Below are positions 1-10,663 of a DNA stretch of 64,000 bases, piece by piece; the first letter of the stretch is position 1, and each line of letters begins with the position of its first letter. The stretch is from Silene latifolia (Eukaryota; Streptophyta; Magnoliopsida; Caryophyllales; Caryophyllaceae). A program made the position numbers and the translations under genes. The notes beneath the pieces are model-generated. The model had not been told where the DNA came from. It was given only the letters and a program-made list of their open reading frames with translations, and did no database searches. The stretch spans positions 63,154,099-63,218,098 of the forward strand of contig NC_133531.1 of assembly GCF_048544455.1 (NCBI RefSeq), written 5' to 3'.

Positions 1-102
1 TGAGATGATGTTGGATGAAAGAATGAAGGAGGAAAAAGAATTGAAAGAAAATGTTTCGAAAAGAAAAAACAAAAAGGAAACGAGTGCTGTACTGTATAAT
101 CC

Positions 103-135
103 GGTCGATCGACTGGCCATCTTGGTCGATCGACT
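103..135. repeat. Paired palindrome A, 12-mer type, 21-bp period
   Basis: Two copies of GGTCGATCGACT lie at 103-114 and 124-135, separated by a 9-nt spacer. The core is the 10-bp palindrome GTCGATCGAC. It lies in the internal 3' region of the element, outside the LTR. Confidence 0.85.
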
Positions 136-802
136 GAAGCCCGAGAAGAGAAAAAAAAACGAAATCACATGGTTGGAGTTTTGATCAGTTGGTGATTTTA
201 TTCCCATGTTTTATTATTATCATTTGGGGAATTACAATTATATCGGAGATTGTGAGATTTGTGCTTGCTATTAGCACCGTTTCGATTGAAATTTTGAGCA
301 AGAAGTTGGATGTTGCCATATGGTTTTGTTTAGGTACTAGCTTGATCACCTATGCCTCCACATTCCCATAATTGTTTAGCCTCTTCTTACCCATACCTCA
401 CATATCCATATTTACCTCGGCATGTGTCATGGTCATTTGTTTGGTTGGAATGCATATGTATGGTTGTAGAGATTATTTTCATATTAGACTGCAGGCATGT
501 TCTTATAGGTCGTAGTTAGGTGAGTGTCACTACAAAATGAATTCTTTCTATCTTATACATTATTCACCTGTGCTATGTGTGATATGAGCGACCCGTGAGA
601 GTCCAATTTGATAAGTCTCTATAGTTCGATTTGAGTGATTTTTAACGACTACATAACTCGTTTGCATGATTCATATTGCTAGTTGATTGTTAGTTATTGC
701 ATTAAATTTGTTTAGGCTATACGGTTTGCATTTTGCTCTGAGGTTGAACTCGTTCCATTAGGTTTTAGGATCGAGTCTAGTTCTTGCTTGGGGATAAGCA
801 AG

Positions 803-821
803 GGTTTGGTTTGGGGAAGTT
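803..821 (+). other. Polypurine tract of the left Athila-type element
   Basis: A G/T-rich then purine-rich run (ending TTTGGGGAAGTT) directly precedes the LTR start at 822. This is the usual position of the plus-strand primer of an LTR retrotransposon. The assignment rests on position and composition. Confidence 0.55.
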
Positions 822-1103
822 TGATGCGTGTCCTAAATATGATGTTTTACACCCTATTTTACATGCATTTCAGAGCTCATTTATGTAGTTTATGCTACTA
901 TTTGCCCCATTTCGTCTACTTTTGTATTTTTATGTAATATTGCTGATTTATGCGGAAATGAGTAGAAATTGAGCTAAATCCATCCCCGAGTATCTTGCAT
1001 TGCATTTGACATGAAGTATTTACACAAGAAACGAACTTGGTGCGCATTTCGAGGCCTGAAAGACAACTTTATGAAGAATTAGGAGCCAACTACCAGCTAA
1101 AGC

Positions 1104-1136
1104 AGTCGATCGACTAACCTACATGGTCGATCGACC
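1104..1136. repeat. Paired palindrome B, 21-bp period
   Basis: AGTCGATCGACT (1104-1115) and GGTCGATCGACC (1125-1136) are each perfect 12-bp palindromes. The outermost base pair is A/T in the first copy and G/C in the second, so the change is symmetric. The spacer is 9 nt. Confidence 0.9.
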
Positions 1137-1174
1137 AGAGCACGAAGATCAGAAGCTACTGTACAGCGCGTATC

Positions 1175-1207
1175 AGTCGATCGACCGGCTACTTTGGTCG
1201 ATCGACC
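1175..1207. repeat. Paired palindrome C, 21-bp period
   Basis: AGTCGATCGACC (1175-1186) and GGTCGATCGACC (1196-1207) are separated by 9 nt. The second copy extends to a perfect 18-bp palindrome, TTTGGTCGATCGACCAAA (1193-1210). Confidence 0.9.
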
Positions 1208-1703
1208 AAACTGTTAATTCTGACGTGAATTAATAGAACGAGAATTCCGAAGCCCATTGTAATTAGGTTTAGGAATAAGAGTTACGTAGTATTCCTATAT
1301 AACGTAACCTGATTTTTCAGAATAATCATCCAGTTTTATCATCGAGTTCTTAAGATACAATTCGATTGTCATTAGTTTAGTTTGTTCTTTCATTAATAAA
1401 GTTTCTTTTTGCATTCGGTTTTGATCTTTCCTCTGCAATTCCTCTATACGGTATTCTTCTATTCTAATATTCAGTTTTATTGCTTTCATTCGTAGTATAG
1501 AATTGTTAGGTTAGAATTCCCAAAGCCGATTATCGTTTTATGTTAATTGTTCATTTAATTAATTCAACCATGAATTCAGTATCTTTATTCGTTAATCTTG
1601 TTGTTGTTTTTATCGCAAACATGAGTAGCTAAATACCCTGTGCTAGGATGTAGGGAATCTGTAGAAGTAGGCGGCGTAGAATAGTGACCTGAAATCGCGC
1701 CAT

Positions 1704-1736
1704 GGTCGATCGACCGGCCTATCTGGTCGATCGACC
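1704..1736. repeat. Paired palindrome D, 21-bp period
   Basis: GGTCGATCGACC occurs at 1704-1715 and 1725-1736 with a 9-nt spacer. Both copies are perfect palindromes. Confidence 0.9.
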
Positions 1737-2334
1737 GGCCACGTGAGATTACCTTCGTTTTAATTAATTTAATTTCTATATTTGACAAATCGAGTGCACG
1801 CGACTAGTTGAATGCCTAGGAATTGACCGACCCAATAAAGATCGAAAGATAGGGGAAGGAAATAGACTGCCTAATTAAGACGACTAAATTAATAAGATCG
1901 AGAGATAAGTTAATTTAGACTTTTAAGTCACTTTTCAGGACGAAAGTTAGCATTAGTGATATTAGGGACCCGTAGCGAGATCGAAAGATGCTACATGTTA
2001 AGAATGGACCGAGAGGACTTCTTATTTTCCCGTCTCACGTGATTGTTTTAGACCTACCTAGGATACTGCCGCCGAAACTATAGTGAACCGATCATCTTAG
2101 TACCCTTTTAATATTTGATTTCCTTTACTTCTTTTATTAGCTTGTTTATTTGTCTTAGCTTTGTTGCATTTAGTTATAGATTATTCAAATCAAACACTCC
2201 CTCAATTGTTACTTTAAGACTAAAATCAGACAACTAATAATTGCATCGCCTCTCTGTGGTTCGACCCTGACTGCCACTAGCTATAGTAGTAGTTTGGAAT
2301 ATAAATTTATCTTTGGTACTCTACGACGGTATCA

Positions 2335-3713
2335 CTGTCACTGCTGTCTGTGTGCAATACAGAAAAGCTATTGCTCACAGGAATCCCAGTCTGTCCACTG
2401 TCAGATGACATCTCAGTCCCTGCATCAGACAGATTAATAACCTCAACAACAACAATGTCATGATGACCTAGCACATTGCATTCTTGACCCTCCTCTTTCT
2501 CATCAGATGGAGAACTAACTGCCAAAACAGCAGGAGAGGAGCCTAGTCCAAGACATTCTGAGCTCACCCCTGAGGTTTTAGTAGTAAGTTCATCCCCTGA
2601 CTTAGGAGGAATATGGCCTAGCATATGGCTTCCTGAGTCCTGAGCAACTGTGCTGTGAGGCTTATTAACCTGAACAGGCCTGTATTCTTGAACCACCTTC
2701 TTTTTGTTTTCAGCAAGGTTTTGATTAATCTTTGTAAATTTGCATTTTTCTTTAACATGACCCAATTTCCTGCAACAGTGACAGTAATAGGGTAGCCATT
2801 CGTATATGATCCTTTGTTCCACTTCACCATGGTAGGGAGAAGATAATGTGACTGAAGTAGGTAATGTTCCAGCCACATCAACCTCTACCAGAACTCTAGC
2901 AAATGAGAGCTTAGACTTGAATGTAGTGGGCAAATCTGCAAAGAGGGGTTTACCCACCACATTAGCCATCTTACTTAGTACCTTTTCTGACCACATAAAT
3001 GGATCCAAATCAGGGAATAAAACCCAAGCAGGGACAACTGATACACTATCCATTTCCTTAGAGAAAGTGGGTGACCATTGTTTCAAAATGAGTGTACCAG
3101 AGCCCATAGTCCATGGCCCTCCCTTCAATATCTCGTTCATGTCATCTTCACAGAAAAACCTAAAACTGTACCACCCCTTCTTATAATATTGAACAATTGG
3201 CCTGGTAACAGTATTCCGTTTTTTAACAAACTCATCCACTTGCTTTGAATCTTTGGTTTGGATCCCAAGAAATTACCCATAAGAGTATTCTTCCAAAATT
3301 TGATTTCCTCTACAACATCCTCTTCATAAATCTCAACTTTCTGAGAATCCGCACTTTTATCACAATAGAACAAACTCATCCCTGGTTTAGGTTTAGTAAC
3401 AGACGTCCATGTTTTAGTAATTCCTATACCCAGATCAGTAGCAGACTGTGTAGCAATTGGAGTATTACTACTAGTAGGTAATTCTCAAGATAATGAGTTT
3501 ATCCAATAATCCGAAGAAGATTTAGCGAGTTGTCCAACAAAGAGATGACGGAGTATTACCTGAAGTTCCATGTTCTGATGAAGGATCAAATTGAACCTCC
3601 CTTTCATCATCAATTTGAGTAACAGAAGTATCATCATGTTCGGAAATTGTTTCTACAACGACAGTATGATCCTCAGTAACAGAATTATTATTGCCAGCGC
3701 GAGTTTTTGCCAT
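2335..3713 (-). pseudogene. LINE ORF1 remnant (DUF4283 plus CCHC zinc knuckle)
   Basis: The N-terminus starts MAKTRAG at 3713, and the frame breaks near 3522 and again near 3240. The main open segment (3239-2335) reads as the DUF4283 fold found in plant L1 ORF1 proteins (aromatic-rich, with WYSFRFF, GGPWTM and LILKQW). A C-x2-C-x4-H-x4-C knuckle, CHCCRKLGHVKEKC, follows at about 2790-2750. ORF1 proteins of L1 LINEs bind RNA and form the retrotransposition RNP. The acidic, serine-rich tail runs through the LTR junction at 2334, so its last residues and stop (2307) belong to the Athila LTR. ORF2 would lie on the far side of that insertion, outside the window. The frame breaks show it is dead. 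Confidence 0.8.
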
Positions 3714-3889
3714 GGTTTCAAGCGGAAATTAAAGGAAAATTAATCGTATTTTTGTTGTTTTCAGGGTTGGCTTGAAGAAGAAGCTTTCTCTCTTTCCATG
3801 ACTAAAAAACTCACGAGTCAACCTGATCTAGATGGTTTTTATTTTTTATATCTATTTGGTTTTTATTTTTTCAGTTTTGTTGGTTTTTA
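3714..3889. other. Spacer between LINE ORF1 start and the repeat array
   Basis: This is probably the 5' UTR of the antisense LINE, followed by T-rich DNA. No gene or repeat is recognised. Confidence 0.3.
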
Positions 3890-4437
3890 TTTTTGGACTA
3901 AAGTTATACAATTTTGGACTAAAGTTATACAATTTTGGACTAAAGTTATACGGTTTTGGACTAAAGTTATACGTTTGGACAAAAGTTATAAGTTTGTTGG
4001 ATTAAAGTTATACGATTTTGGACTAAAATTATAGGATTTTGGACTAAAGTTACACGCTTTTGGACTAAAGTTATACAAAAAATTGGACTAAAGTTACATA
4101 AAATTATATAAATTCCAACTAATTTATCGAAACTGACTAAAAGTTATACAAAAATAGACTAAAGTTATATAAATATGGACTAAAGTTATACAAAAATGGA
4201 CTAAAGTTATACAAATATGGACTAAATTTATACAAATATGGACTAAATTTATACAAACAGTACTTCTATAAATTCAAATTTGGACTAAAGTTATACAAAA
4301 AATTGGACTAAAGTTACATAAAATTATATAAATTCCAACTAATTTATCGAAAATGACTAAAAGTTATACAAAAATAGACTAAAGTTATACAAATATGGAC
4401 TAAAGTTATACAAAATAAGGACTAAAGTTATACAAAA
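3890..4437 (+). repeat. Degenerate array of GGACTAAAGTTATAC units
   Basis: About 25 units of the form GGACTAAAGTTATACAA(A/T)N repeat irregularly every 18-24 bp. Within the array a block of about 100 bp is itself duplicated: 4064-4160 and 4293-4390 share the linker containing AATTCCAACTAATTTATCG. No transposase or coding function is visible. Confidence 0.85.
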
Positions 4438-4440
4438 ATG

Positions 4441-4705
4441 GTGTAACTTTAGTGCATAATAGTATAACTTTAGTCCTTTTCTGTATAACTTTAGTCCAAA
4501 ATTGTGTAACTTTAGTGCATATTAGTATAACTTTAGTCCTTTTCTATATAACTTTAGTCCAAAATTGTGTAACTTTAGTCTTTTTTGGTATAACTTTAGT
4601 CCAAAAATGTGTAACTTTAGTCCATAATAGTATAACTTTAGTCCTTTTTTTGTTTAACTTTAGTCCAAAATTGTGTAACTTTAGTCCAGAATTGTATAAC
4701 TTGTC
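4441..4705 (-). repeat. Inverted continuation of the same array
   Basis: From 4441 the same unit appears on the opposite strand as GTATAACTTTAGTCC, about 12 copies at roughly 20-35-bp intervals. The turn-over point is near 4440. Together with 3890-4437 it forms a large foldback with several possible registers. Confidence 0.85.
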
Positions 4706-4739
4706 CAAATGTAAATTCAGATTTGAAACTAACACACAT

Positions 4740-4965
4740 GAGATTGAAGTTGCACAAATGCCATTAATGTCCATTGAAGTTGTACATAATGTCAGTGAAG
4801 TTGCACACAATGTCATTGAAGTTGCACATAATGTGAATTGAAGTTATACATAATGTCAGTGAAGTTATACATAATGTCAATGAAGTTATACATAAAGTCA
4901 GTGAAGTTATACATAATGTTGATTGAAGTTATACATGATATCAGTGAAGTTATACACATTGAAGT
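4740..4965 (+). repeat. Related array of GAAGTTATACATAATGTCA units
   Basis: About ten degenerate units of (A/G)(T/G)TGAAGTT(A/G)(T/C)ACATAATGTCA lie directly beyond the inverted array. They share the AGTTATAC core, which suggests a common origin with array 3890-4705. Confidence 0.75.
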
Positions 4966-5666
4966 TTTAAAACTAAATCCGAACATTTTATATAACAACA
5001 CGAAATTTCTTGTTTAGTAGATCTAAGATTAAAATTAACTTATTATATGGGATTTATATTTGTAGATCTAACATAAAATTAAAAGAATTTTATAAGGTAA
5101 AAACGAGATTTGAAAACTCAAAATGTTAAGAAAAAAATGTATAAAAAACGAGATTTGAGAAAATAAATAAAAAACGAGAACTAACAAAATAAAAGACAAT
5201 TAAAAGAAAATAAAATACAACAAAAAAAATGAATGGAAAAAACAACTCAAAACATAAAAACTAACACCAAAAAAAAACGAAAAAAAAATATCGAGGTGGC
5301 GGCGGTGGGGTGGCGGCGGCGGTGGTGGTGGGTGGTGAGTTGGTGTCGGGTGGGGTGGTGGTGGATGGTGGTGAATGAAGATGAGAGGAGTGGGTGATTT
5401 ATTTGGGTTTTGGTTTTTTGGGATTTTGGGTTTTTTTTAGAGAGGAGAGAAAAGTGAGATGTAGAGAGAGGAGAAGGAGTTGTGATAATGAGATGATGAA
5501 TGATTAGTGAGTTAGGTTTATTGAATTGATGAGTTAATTAGAGAAAAAGTGGAGGGATTAATTTGTAGCCACATATTGACATCAAATCCTAGCCTTCCAT
5601 TGCCTTCATCCAATGGCCCTTAGAAGGACTTATGGACTCAAATATATATGGTGGACTTAGTTGATC
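4966..5666. other. Low-complexity DNA, including a GGT/GGC-rich stretch
   Basis: A-rich sequence to about 5290 is followed by a G-rich run of GGTGGCGGC and GGTGGTGG repeats (5295-5375), then purine-rich DNA. No gene is seen. Confidence 0.5.
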
Positions 5667-5669
5667 TCT

Positions 5670-5771
<102 letters not shown>

Positions 5772-5871
5772 AACCAATCCATTATCTCATTTTTCTTCAA
5801 TCTCCCCAAATTAAAACCCTAAACTCCAAACCCTAAATCTTCAAAATCTAAACTTCAAACTTTCTTCAATA

Positions 5872-6150
5872 ATGCATCAGAACATTCGTTTAACATTAAT
5901 AACGATCGAGTACAACAAATGTTTCATACGCCGCTTAGAGGAAATTGAGAGGGAGAACATGCTCTTCCTTGATGATGTTCAGATCCCACTCAAGGAGGCC
6001 ACCCTTCGTGGCTGGGTGCCGGAGTTGGAGCAGCTGCATGCAGATATTTCATCTGCTTTACGAGACCTCCAAATAGCATAGGAGGATAGGATCAGTCTCA
6101 TGGAAGATAATGCCTTCCTAAAAACCGTTCTAAGTAGTAGTTTAGTTTAG
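5872..6150 (+). pseudogene. Small coiled-coil ORF, possible CACTA accessory-protein C-terminus
   Basis: Sixty-nine codons are followed by TAG (6079-6081). The same frame then stays open for 22 further codons in the same style (EDRISLMEDNAFLKTV) to 6150. The peptide is rich in Glu and Leu in heptad-like spacing (RLEEIERENMLFLDDV). It lies upstream of, and on the same strand as, the right end of a CACTA element, so it may be the C-terminal coiled coil of that element's accessory protein. That is a guess from position and composition. It could also be an unrelated short frame. Confidence 0.35.
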
Positions 6151-6476
6151 TTTTTTATTTTATTTTATTTTGTATATCAATTAACTAAGTTTATGAATAT
6201 TAAATGTGGATTTGTTTTACTATCCTCTTCATCATGCATCTTCTTTGTTTTATTTTATTTGATTTGTTTTACTAATAAACGCAGAAAAACTAATCGGATA
6301 ATTAGAGAAAGAACAAGAACATTGACGGAGAAAAACACACAAAAAATAATTAGAGAAGGAACAATAATGACGGAGATGACAAAACCTAAAACCATTAAGA
6401 TATAGATATATACCTGATAATTAGAAAGAGACGACGATGACAACAGTGAAGGGAAATGACAGAGCAACGACGAGGG
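6151..6476. other. AT-rich spacer inside presumed CACTA 3' region
   Basis: No gene or structured repeat is recognised. Confidence 0.4.
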
Positions 6477-6668
6477 AGAGTGTGTTTGTGTTTGTGTTTG
6501 TGTTTGTGTTTGTGTTTGTCTTTGTGTTTGGGTTTGTCTTTGTGTTTGTGTTTGTGTTTGTGTTTGTGTTTGTGTTTGTGTTTGTGTTTGTGTTTGTGTT
6601 TGTGTTTGTGTTTGTGTTTGTGTTTGTGTTTGTGTATCTGCAGTGTCTGTGTTTGTGTTTGTGTGGTA
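6477..6668. repeat. (GTGTTT)n hexanucleotide microsatellite
   Basis: About 29 GTGTTT units with a few C or G interruptions. The period of six keeps several frames open, which produces artefactual Phe-Val or Asn-Thr frames. Confidence 0.95.
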
Positions 6669-6709
6669 TTGTAGTGTTTGTTTTTACTTTTCTATACACT
6701 GAAAGTATT

Positions 6710-7043
6710 GACAACGGTTATTAAAACAAAACCGTTGTCATTACTAATAACAATGGTTGTCACAAATTAATCGTTGTTATTATTTCTCACTGATTTGCGC
6801 CACAATAATATAATCCAAATAACAACGTTATTATATATTACGTGATAAACCGTTGTTATTATGAATGACAACGGTTATTATTTATATAACCGTTGTTATA
6901 AGTGAAGACAACGGTTATGGTTCTGGTAACCGTTGTTATTAATTTCCGCGAAAATAAAATAATACAGTTAACAACGTTATTACCAATTCGCGTTAATATG
7001 CGTTGTTAAAGGGCCGTTGTTATTGCCTATATTTGTAGTAGTG
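6710..7043. mobile_element. Right terminus of a CACTA (En/Spm-type) transposon
   Basis: A dozen direct and inverted copies of ACAACGGTTAT-like 10-12-mers crowd into 6710-7025. This is the subterminal repeat layout that binds TNPA-type proteins in CACTA elements. The end reads TTTGTAGTAGTG, whose reverse complement CACTACTACAAA is a canonical CACTA terminus. Beyond 7043 the sequence changes to a mariner transposase. No matching left terminus was found in the window, so the element is truncated or rearranged on that side. Confidence 0.7.
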
Positions 7044-7635
7044 CCTTTGCAAATGTCAATGTAGAATTCTAGTCTTCCATCTTCATTCTGAACTACATTA
7101 GGAACAACATACTCTGCAGTAATGTAATCAACAGGGTCATTTTTAACTTTTGGGTCATTATTGCAACTAGTTTGCTCTTCTTAACCAACCTGCACACCTG
7201 AACTGTTACCTATACTGCTAAGTGACTATACTAATTCACTAATATAACTTGCAACACCAACATTTTGTATATATCTTATGCACTCTTTCACCAGTTGAGT
7301 CTCAGCAGTTAAATATTCAGGCAGTAAACCTTGTGCTGCTAGTTTAGACTTGTGCATATGAGGTAGAGGATAATCAATTCAACCTTTCAGTGGCATAATT
7401 TCCAACATACATGCCTGCAATGTGATGAAAACATGGTTAAGCTTAAGCACATCTAACTCTCTAAATAGTTTCATGGTATTGTCAACAAATTCTGACAATA
7501 CATTAGACTTTTTTTTTTTTGAAGAGATTGAATGGCTCTAAAAAAAGCCCAAATCCAGTACATTTAAATTAGGAGAATTTGGTGGTTAATGACTAAATTT
7601 AATATTCCACCCATATGCTCTGGCAATTTTTCTGA
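7044..7635 (-). pseudogene. Plant mariner-like (MLE) transposase, C-terminal remnant
   Basis: Reading the minus strand from 7635, one recognises a plant mariner core: PPNSPNLNVLDLGFF. Further on come NHVFITLQACMLEIM and then PHMHKSKLAAQGLLPEYL, which fit the C-terminus of D39D plant mariner transposases. The family motif usually has Asp in NSPD, a catalytic residue, but here it reads Asn. One extra T after the GFF codons shifts the frame, and several stops follow. The 3' end is cut by the CACTA terminus at 7043. Confidence 0.65.
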
Positions 7636-7890
7636 AACACAAATTATTCTATAAGACGGTCTCTTACCATGAGACCAGCCCATTTACTAAATGGCCCAAA
7701 AAATTCAAAGACTAAAAAAAACCACTCATTAAAACTGATTTCTAAAGCAAAACCGCCATTTTCAACTTCTCAAAAAAAAAAAAATAGAGGAAACCAACGA
7801 ATAACCTCTTCTCTCCCACATAGAAAAATCATCTTCTTGATCTTAACCAAAACAAAGTTGCTAGTTATCTAAACTTCTAAAATACTATAT
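7636..7890. other. Flank of mariner remnant and LINE target site
   Basis: The segment contains a short inverted motif (AGACGGTCTCTTACCATGAGACC) and A-rich DNA. It ends with the left copy of the LINE target-site duplication, AAAATACTATAT (7879-7890). Confidence 0.5.
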
Positions 7891-8232
7891 GACTAATTTG
7901 CACCAAAAGAAACTGCCCAAAAAATATTTCTCATAATTTTAATTTTTTATTCAATTCATGATCAGACCTGTCTCTCTAGGGTTTTCTCTGTGAGAGTCCT
8001 CATCTCTGTTAATCTTTGTTCCTTCCTTCTTGATCAAGGCTTCCCTCTACGGCGGTGCTTGTAGGTTGGTTATTTTTTTTCTCGTCTCTTTTTGTTTACT
8101 GGTTGTGCGTAGGGTTTGGATTGTTCGTTAGGGTTTCGAGGAACGTTGTTTTGGTGGTAGGTTTTCGCCAAGTCTTGAACTTTTTGCTCAGAGTGCTCAA
8201 TACTAGACTTAGGGTTTACGGTAGAGTTTCTG

Positions 8233-9348
8233 ATGGAGCGCGGTCATTGTAGTAATAGGAAAGGGGTAATGGGGAAGATACCAGGCGATGGGGGCGAGGT
8301 GTTTGAATAGGATATTGAAGGGAAGGATGTACAAGGGAATAGGACGATGAAGATCATTGTTGGTAAGATTTAGGCATCGAAGACAATCAATATTCGTGTT
8401 GCTATCGATACGATGCTTCGAATACGGAATCCGGTGGGGAGAGTAATGTGTAACGTGTTGGATGCTAGGGAAAGAATATTCATCTTTCGATTTGAGGATG
8501 AGCGGTATAAGGTTAAGGTGATGGAAGGGCAACCATGGCACTTTGATAAGTTTGCATGGTGTTTTAATGAACCTAATGGTGAGGAGAAGATGACTGATAC
8601 AACGTTATTTTATCTTCCTATCTGGGCTCGAATTTATGATGTTCCCATTAAAGGTCGCATGAATGAGGAAAATTTACGACGTCTAGGAGCACAGTTGGGG
8701 AGTTATGTTAGAAGGGATGACGCCCCTTTTCCAGAGATGGAACGTGCAGCTCGCATTCGAGTTTTACATGATATTAGAAAGCCACTTAGACCTTCTGTTG
8801 ATATTCGAATGCCGAACGGGAAAGAGACATCGTTTAGTGTTAAGTATGAAAGGCTGCCCATGTATTGCTACGGGTGTGGTGTACTGGGACATGGGGAGAA
8901 AGATTGTGAGAAAGGACCATACGAGGAGGAGGAGCTGAGATTCGGCGAGAACTTGAGGGCTTCACCGTGGAGAGGTGGGAAGGCGGGAGTGGCGGAAGGA
9001 AAGAAGACTAGTAGAGATCTAAGACCATATTTTGAAGAAGAGTATAAGCGGAATGAAAAGGAGATGATAGAGAAATTACAACGCTTTGCTTTATCGAATA
9101 AACAAAGAGTTATATCGGGACAGACGAGGATTGAGTTGAGTAGCGTAGTAGAGGAGGAGGATGAGGTAGGGTTGACAAATAACGGTAATATGGAGGATGA
9201 TATAGCATGTCTGTGGTGGGGGCAAGATATGGTTACGAGGGGGAATACCTCGGCTGGATTGGTGGTATTAGTTGGTGATGAGAAGGAGGATACGAGGGGT
9301 ACTGCGGATGAGCTTGTTCATAACGTCGGTGGGGGGGTACAACTGTAA
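8233..9348 (+). pseudogene. LINE ORF1 (DUF4283, CCHC zinc knuckle)
   Basis: The frame from MERGHCSN at 8233 meets two TAG codons (about 8308 and 8371) and then runs open from 8374 to the stop at 9348. The order is a DUF4283 domain (VKVMEGQPWHFDKFAWCF; LPIWARIYDVP), a C-x2-C-x4-H-x4-C knuckle CYGCGVLGHGEKDC at about 8866-8907, then a charged tail. It is an RNA-binding nucleocapsid-like protein of an L1 element, upstream of ORF2 on the same strand. It resembles the antisense ORF1 remnant at 2335-3713 in domain order only; the sequences are clearly different subfamilies. Confidence 0.85.
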
Positions 9349-9621
9349 TGGTAGAAACTGGGGTGGAGGTGGGCTTGACTCGTGATGGTGCAGTGACGAA
9401 GTCTGGGCAGACGTGGCAGCGAAGAATGTGGCAGGATGGTGGGAATGGCGGGACGGATGCTCGAAGCCAATGCAATCTGATGTTAAACGAGAACCAGAAG
9501 AGGTCACGGGGGTGGATGAGGTGGGTGATACAAGTGTGTCGAAAAAGGCTACGATTCACAGGGATGTGACAATGATAATATCTGAGGTGGAGGTTGACTC
9601 AGTTCAACCCCGTCGGGCCCA
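9349..9621 (+). other. ORF1-ORF2 intercistronic region of the LINE
   Basis: This 273-bp stretch has open but unrelated frames. It may be the degraded end of ORF1, since plant L1 ORFs often abut. No separate gene is supported. Confidence 0.4.
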
Positions 9622-10663
9622 ATGAATCTCTTAAACCTTAACTGGAGGGGGCTGGGCAACCCCGCTGCAGTAGGCGGTTTAAGAAATTTGCTCCGTCGGG
9701 AAGCTGCTAGTATTGTATTTTTGTGTGAAACTAAATTAAATAGTTGTGAGATGCAGAGGGTATGGAAAAAGCTTGATGGGGTGGCGGTAGATAGTGTGGG
9801 AAGGTCGGGTGGTCTTGCTTTTTTATGGCGAAGTGATATTATCGGTTCTCTTCGATCTGCCTCAGTACATTATATGGATTTTGATGTGGAATTTGGTGGG
9901 GAAAGGTGTCGTATTACCGGTTTCTATGGTTGGCCTGTTGTGCAAGATAAACATCTCTCGTGGCAGCAACTTCGTATTCTGGAAGGTCAATCGAGGGAAC
10001 CGTGGCTGTGTGTAGGTGACTACAACGATGTTTTGTATTCTACTGAGATGAAGGGTGGTGTTCGAGCACAATGGCAAATGAACAATTTCAGGAATGCAGT
10101 AGACGATTATGGACTAAGAGATCTTCCATATGAAGGTTATGAGTTTACCTTTGATAATGGACAAGCGGATGATGATAATAGACAGAATAGAATTGATAGA
10201 GCAATGGGTATGGAGGAGTAGTTTGATAGTTTTCCCTATGCTAAGCTAGTACATTTAGACCGTGAATGGTCCGACCATGCACCTCTAAAGGTGGTCTTTG
10301 ATAAGCGTGTAAGTGAGGCTAGTGGGCAGAGGAGACGGTTTCGATTTGAGCATATATGGGTGGGGGAAGAGGGGTGTGAGGATGCCATACGTAGGGCGTG
10401 GGATGATAATGATGTTGATATACTCGATACTATTTCGAGGTGCGCGAGGGAGTTGCAAAAGTGGAAGGGATTGAATATAGGCAAGATTGTAAGGGATATT
10501 ACAACTATGAGGAACAAGCTGAGAGAGCTAAACGCGAGTCCAAGAAGTGCTCGGGTTGTGCGCGAGCGACAGAGATTGGTGCGAGATATTGCTAAGTTAA
10601 TTCGGCAAGAGGAGTTTTTTGGAGGCAAAGGTCGAGAGCTATATGGCTGAAAGACGGGGATAA
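9622..10663 (+). pseudogene. LINE ORF2, 5' part: AP-type endonuclease
   Basis: The start MNLLNLNWRGLGNP is the hallmark beginning of plant L1 endonucleases. It is followed by IVFLCETKL (metal-binding Glu), GGLAFLW, CVGDYND, and RIDRAM. An in-frame TAG at 10219-10221 interrupts the protein, and the same frame resumes with the WSDHAPL motif (about 10269), the catalytic His of APE-like nucleases. The frame slips near 10615, just before the solo LTR insertion at 10664. The protein continues at 14106. Confidence 0.85.

Larger units (their letters stand above)
1..821 (+). mobile_element. 3' internal region of an Athila-type Ty3/gypsy element (partial, cut by window edge)
   Basis: No long open frame is present. 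The stretch ends in a purine-rich tract followed directly by TGATGCGTG, the start of a long LTR. A noncoding 3' tail and an LTR beginning TGATG are common in plant Athila/Tat elements, so this is read as the tail of a plus-strand element whose coding part lies left of the window. It contains one palindrome pair at 103-135. The lineage is inferred from LTR style and tail layout, because no coding domain is visible. Confidence 0.6.
822..2334 (+). mobile_element. 3' LTR of an Athila-type element
   Basis: The segment begins TGATGCGTGTCC and ends CGACGGTATCA. It has TG...CA termini, is 1,513 bp long, and contains no coding frame. The downstream flank switches abruptly to an antisense LINE ORF1, so 2334 is the insertion boundary. 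The first bases after it (CTGTC) are the candidate target duplication, whose partner lies outside the window. Three of the four palindrome pairs of this element fall inside the LTR. Confidence 0.7.

Noticed and set aside
528-542. CACTACAAAATG as the missing left CACTA terminus
   Set aside because: Only CACTACAA matches, no subterminal repeats are near, and it lies inside the Athila 3' region.
6421-6724. Phe-Val, Cys-Leu and Asn-Thr repeat frames
   Set aside because: The GTGTTT repeat has a period of six, so several frames stay open trivially.
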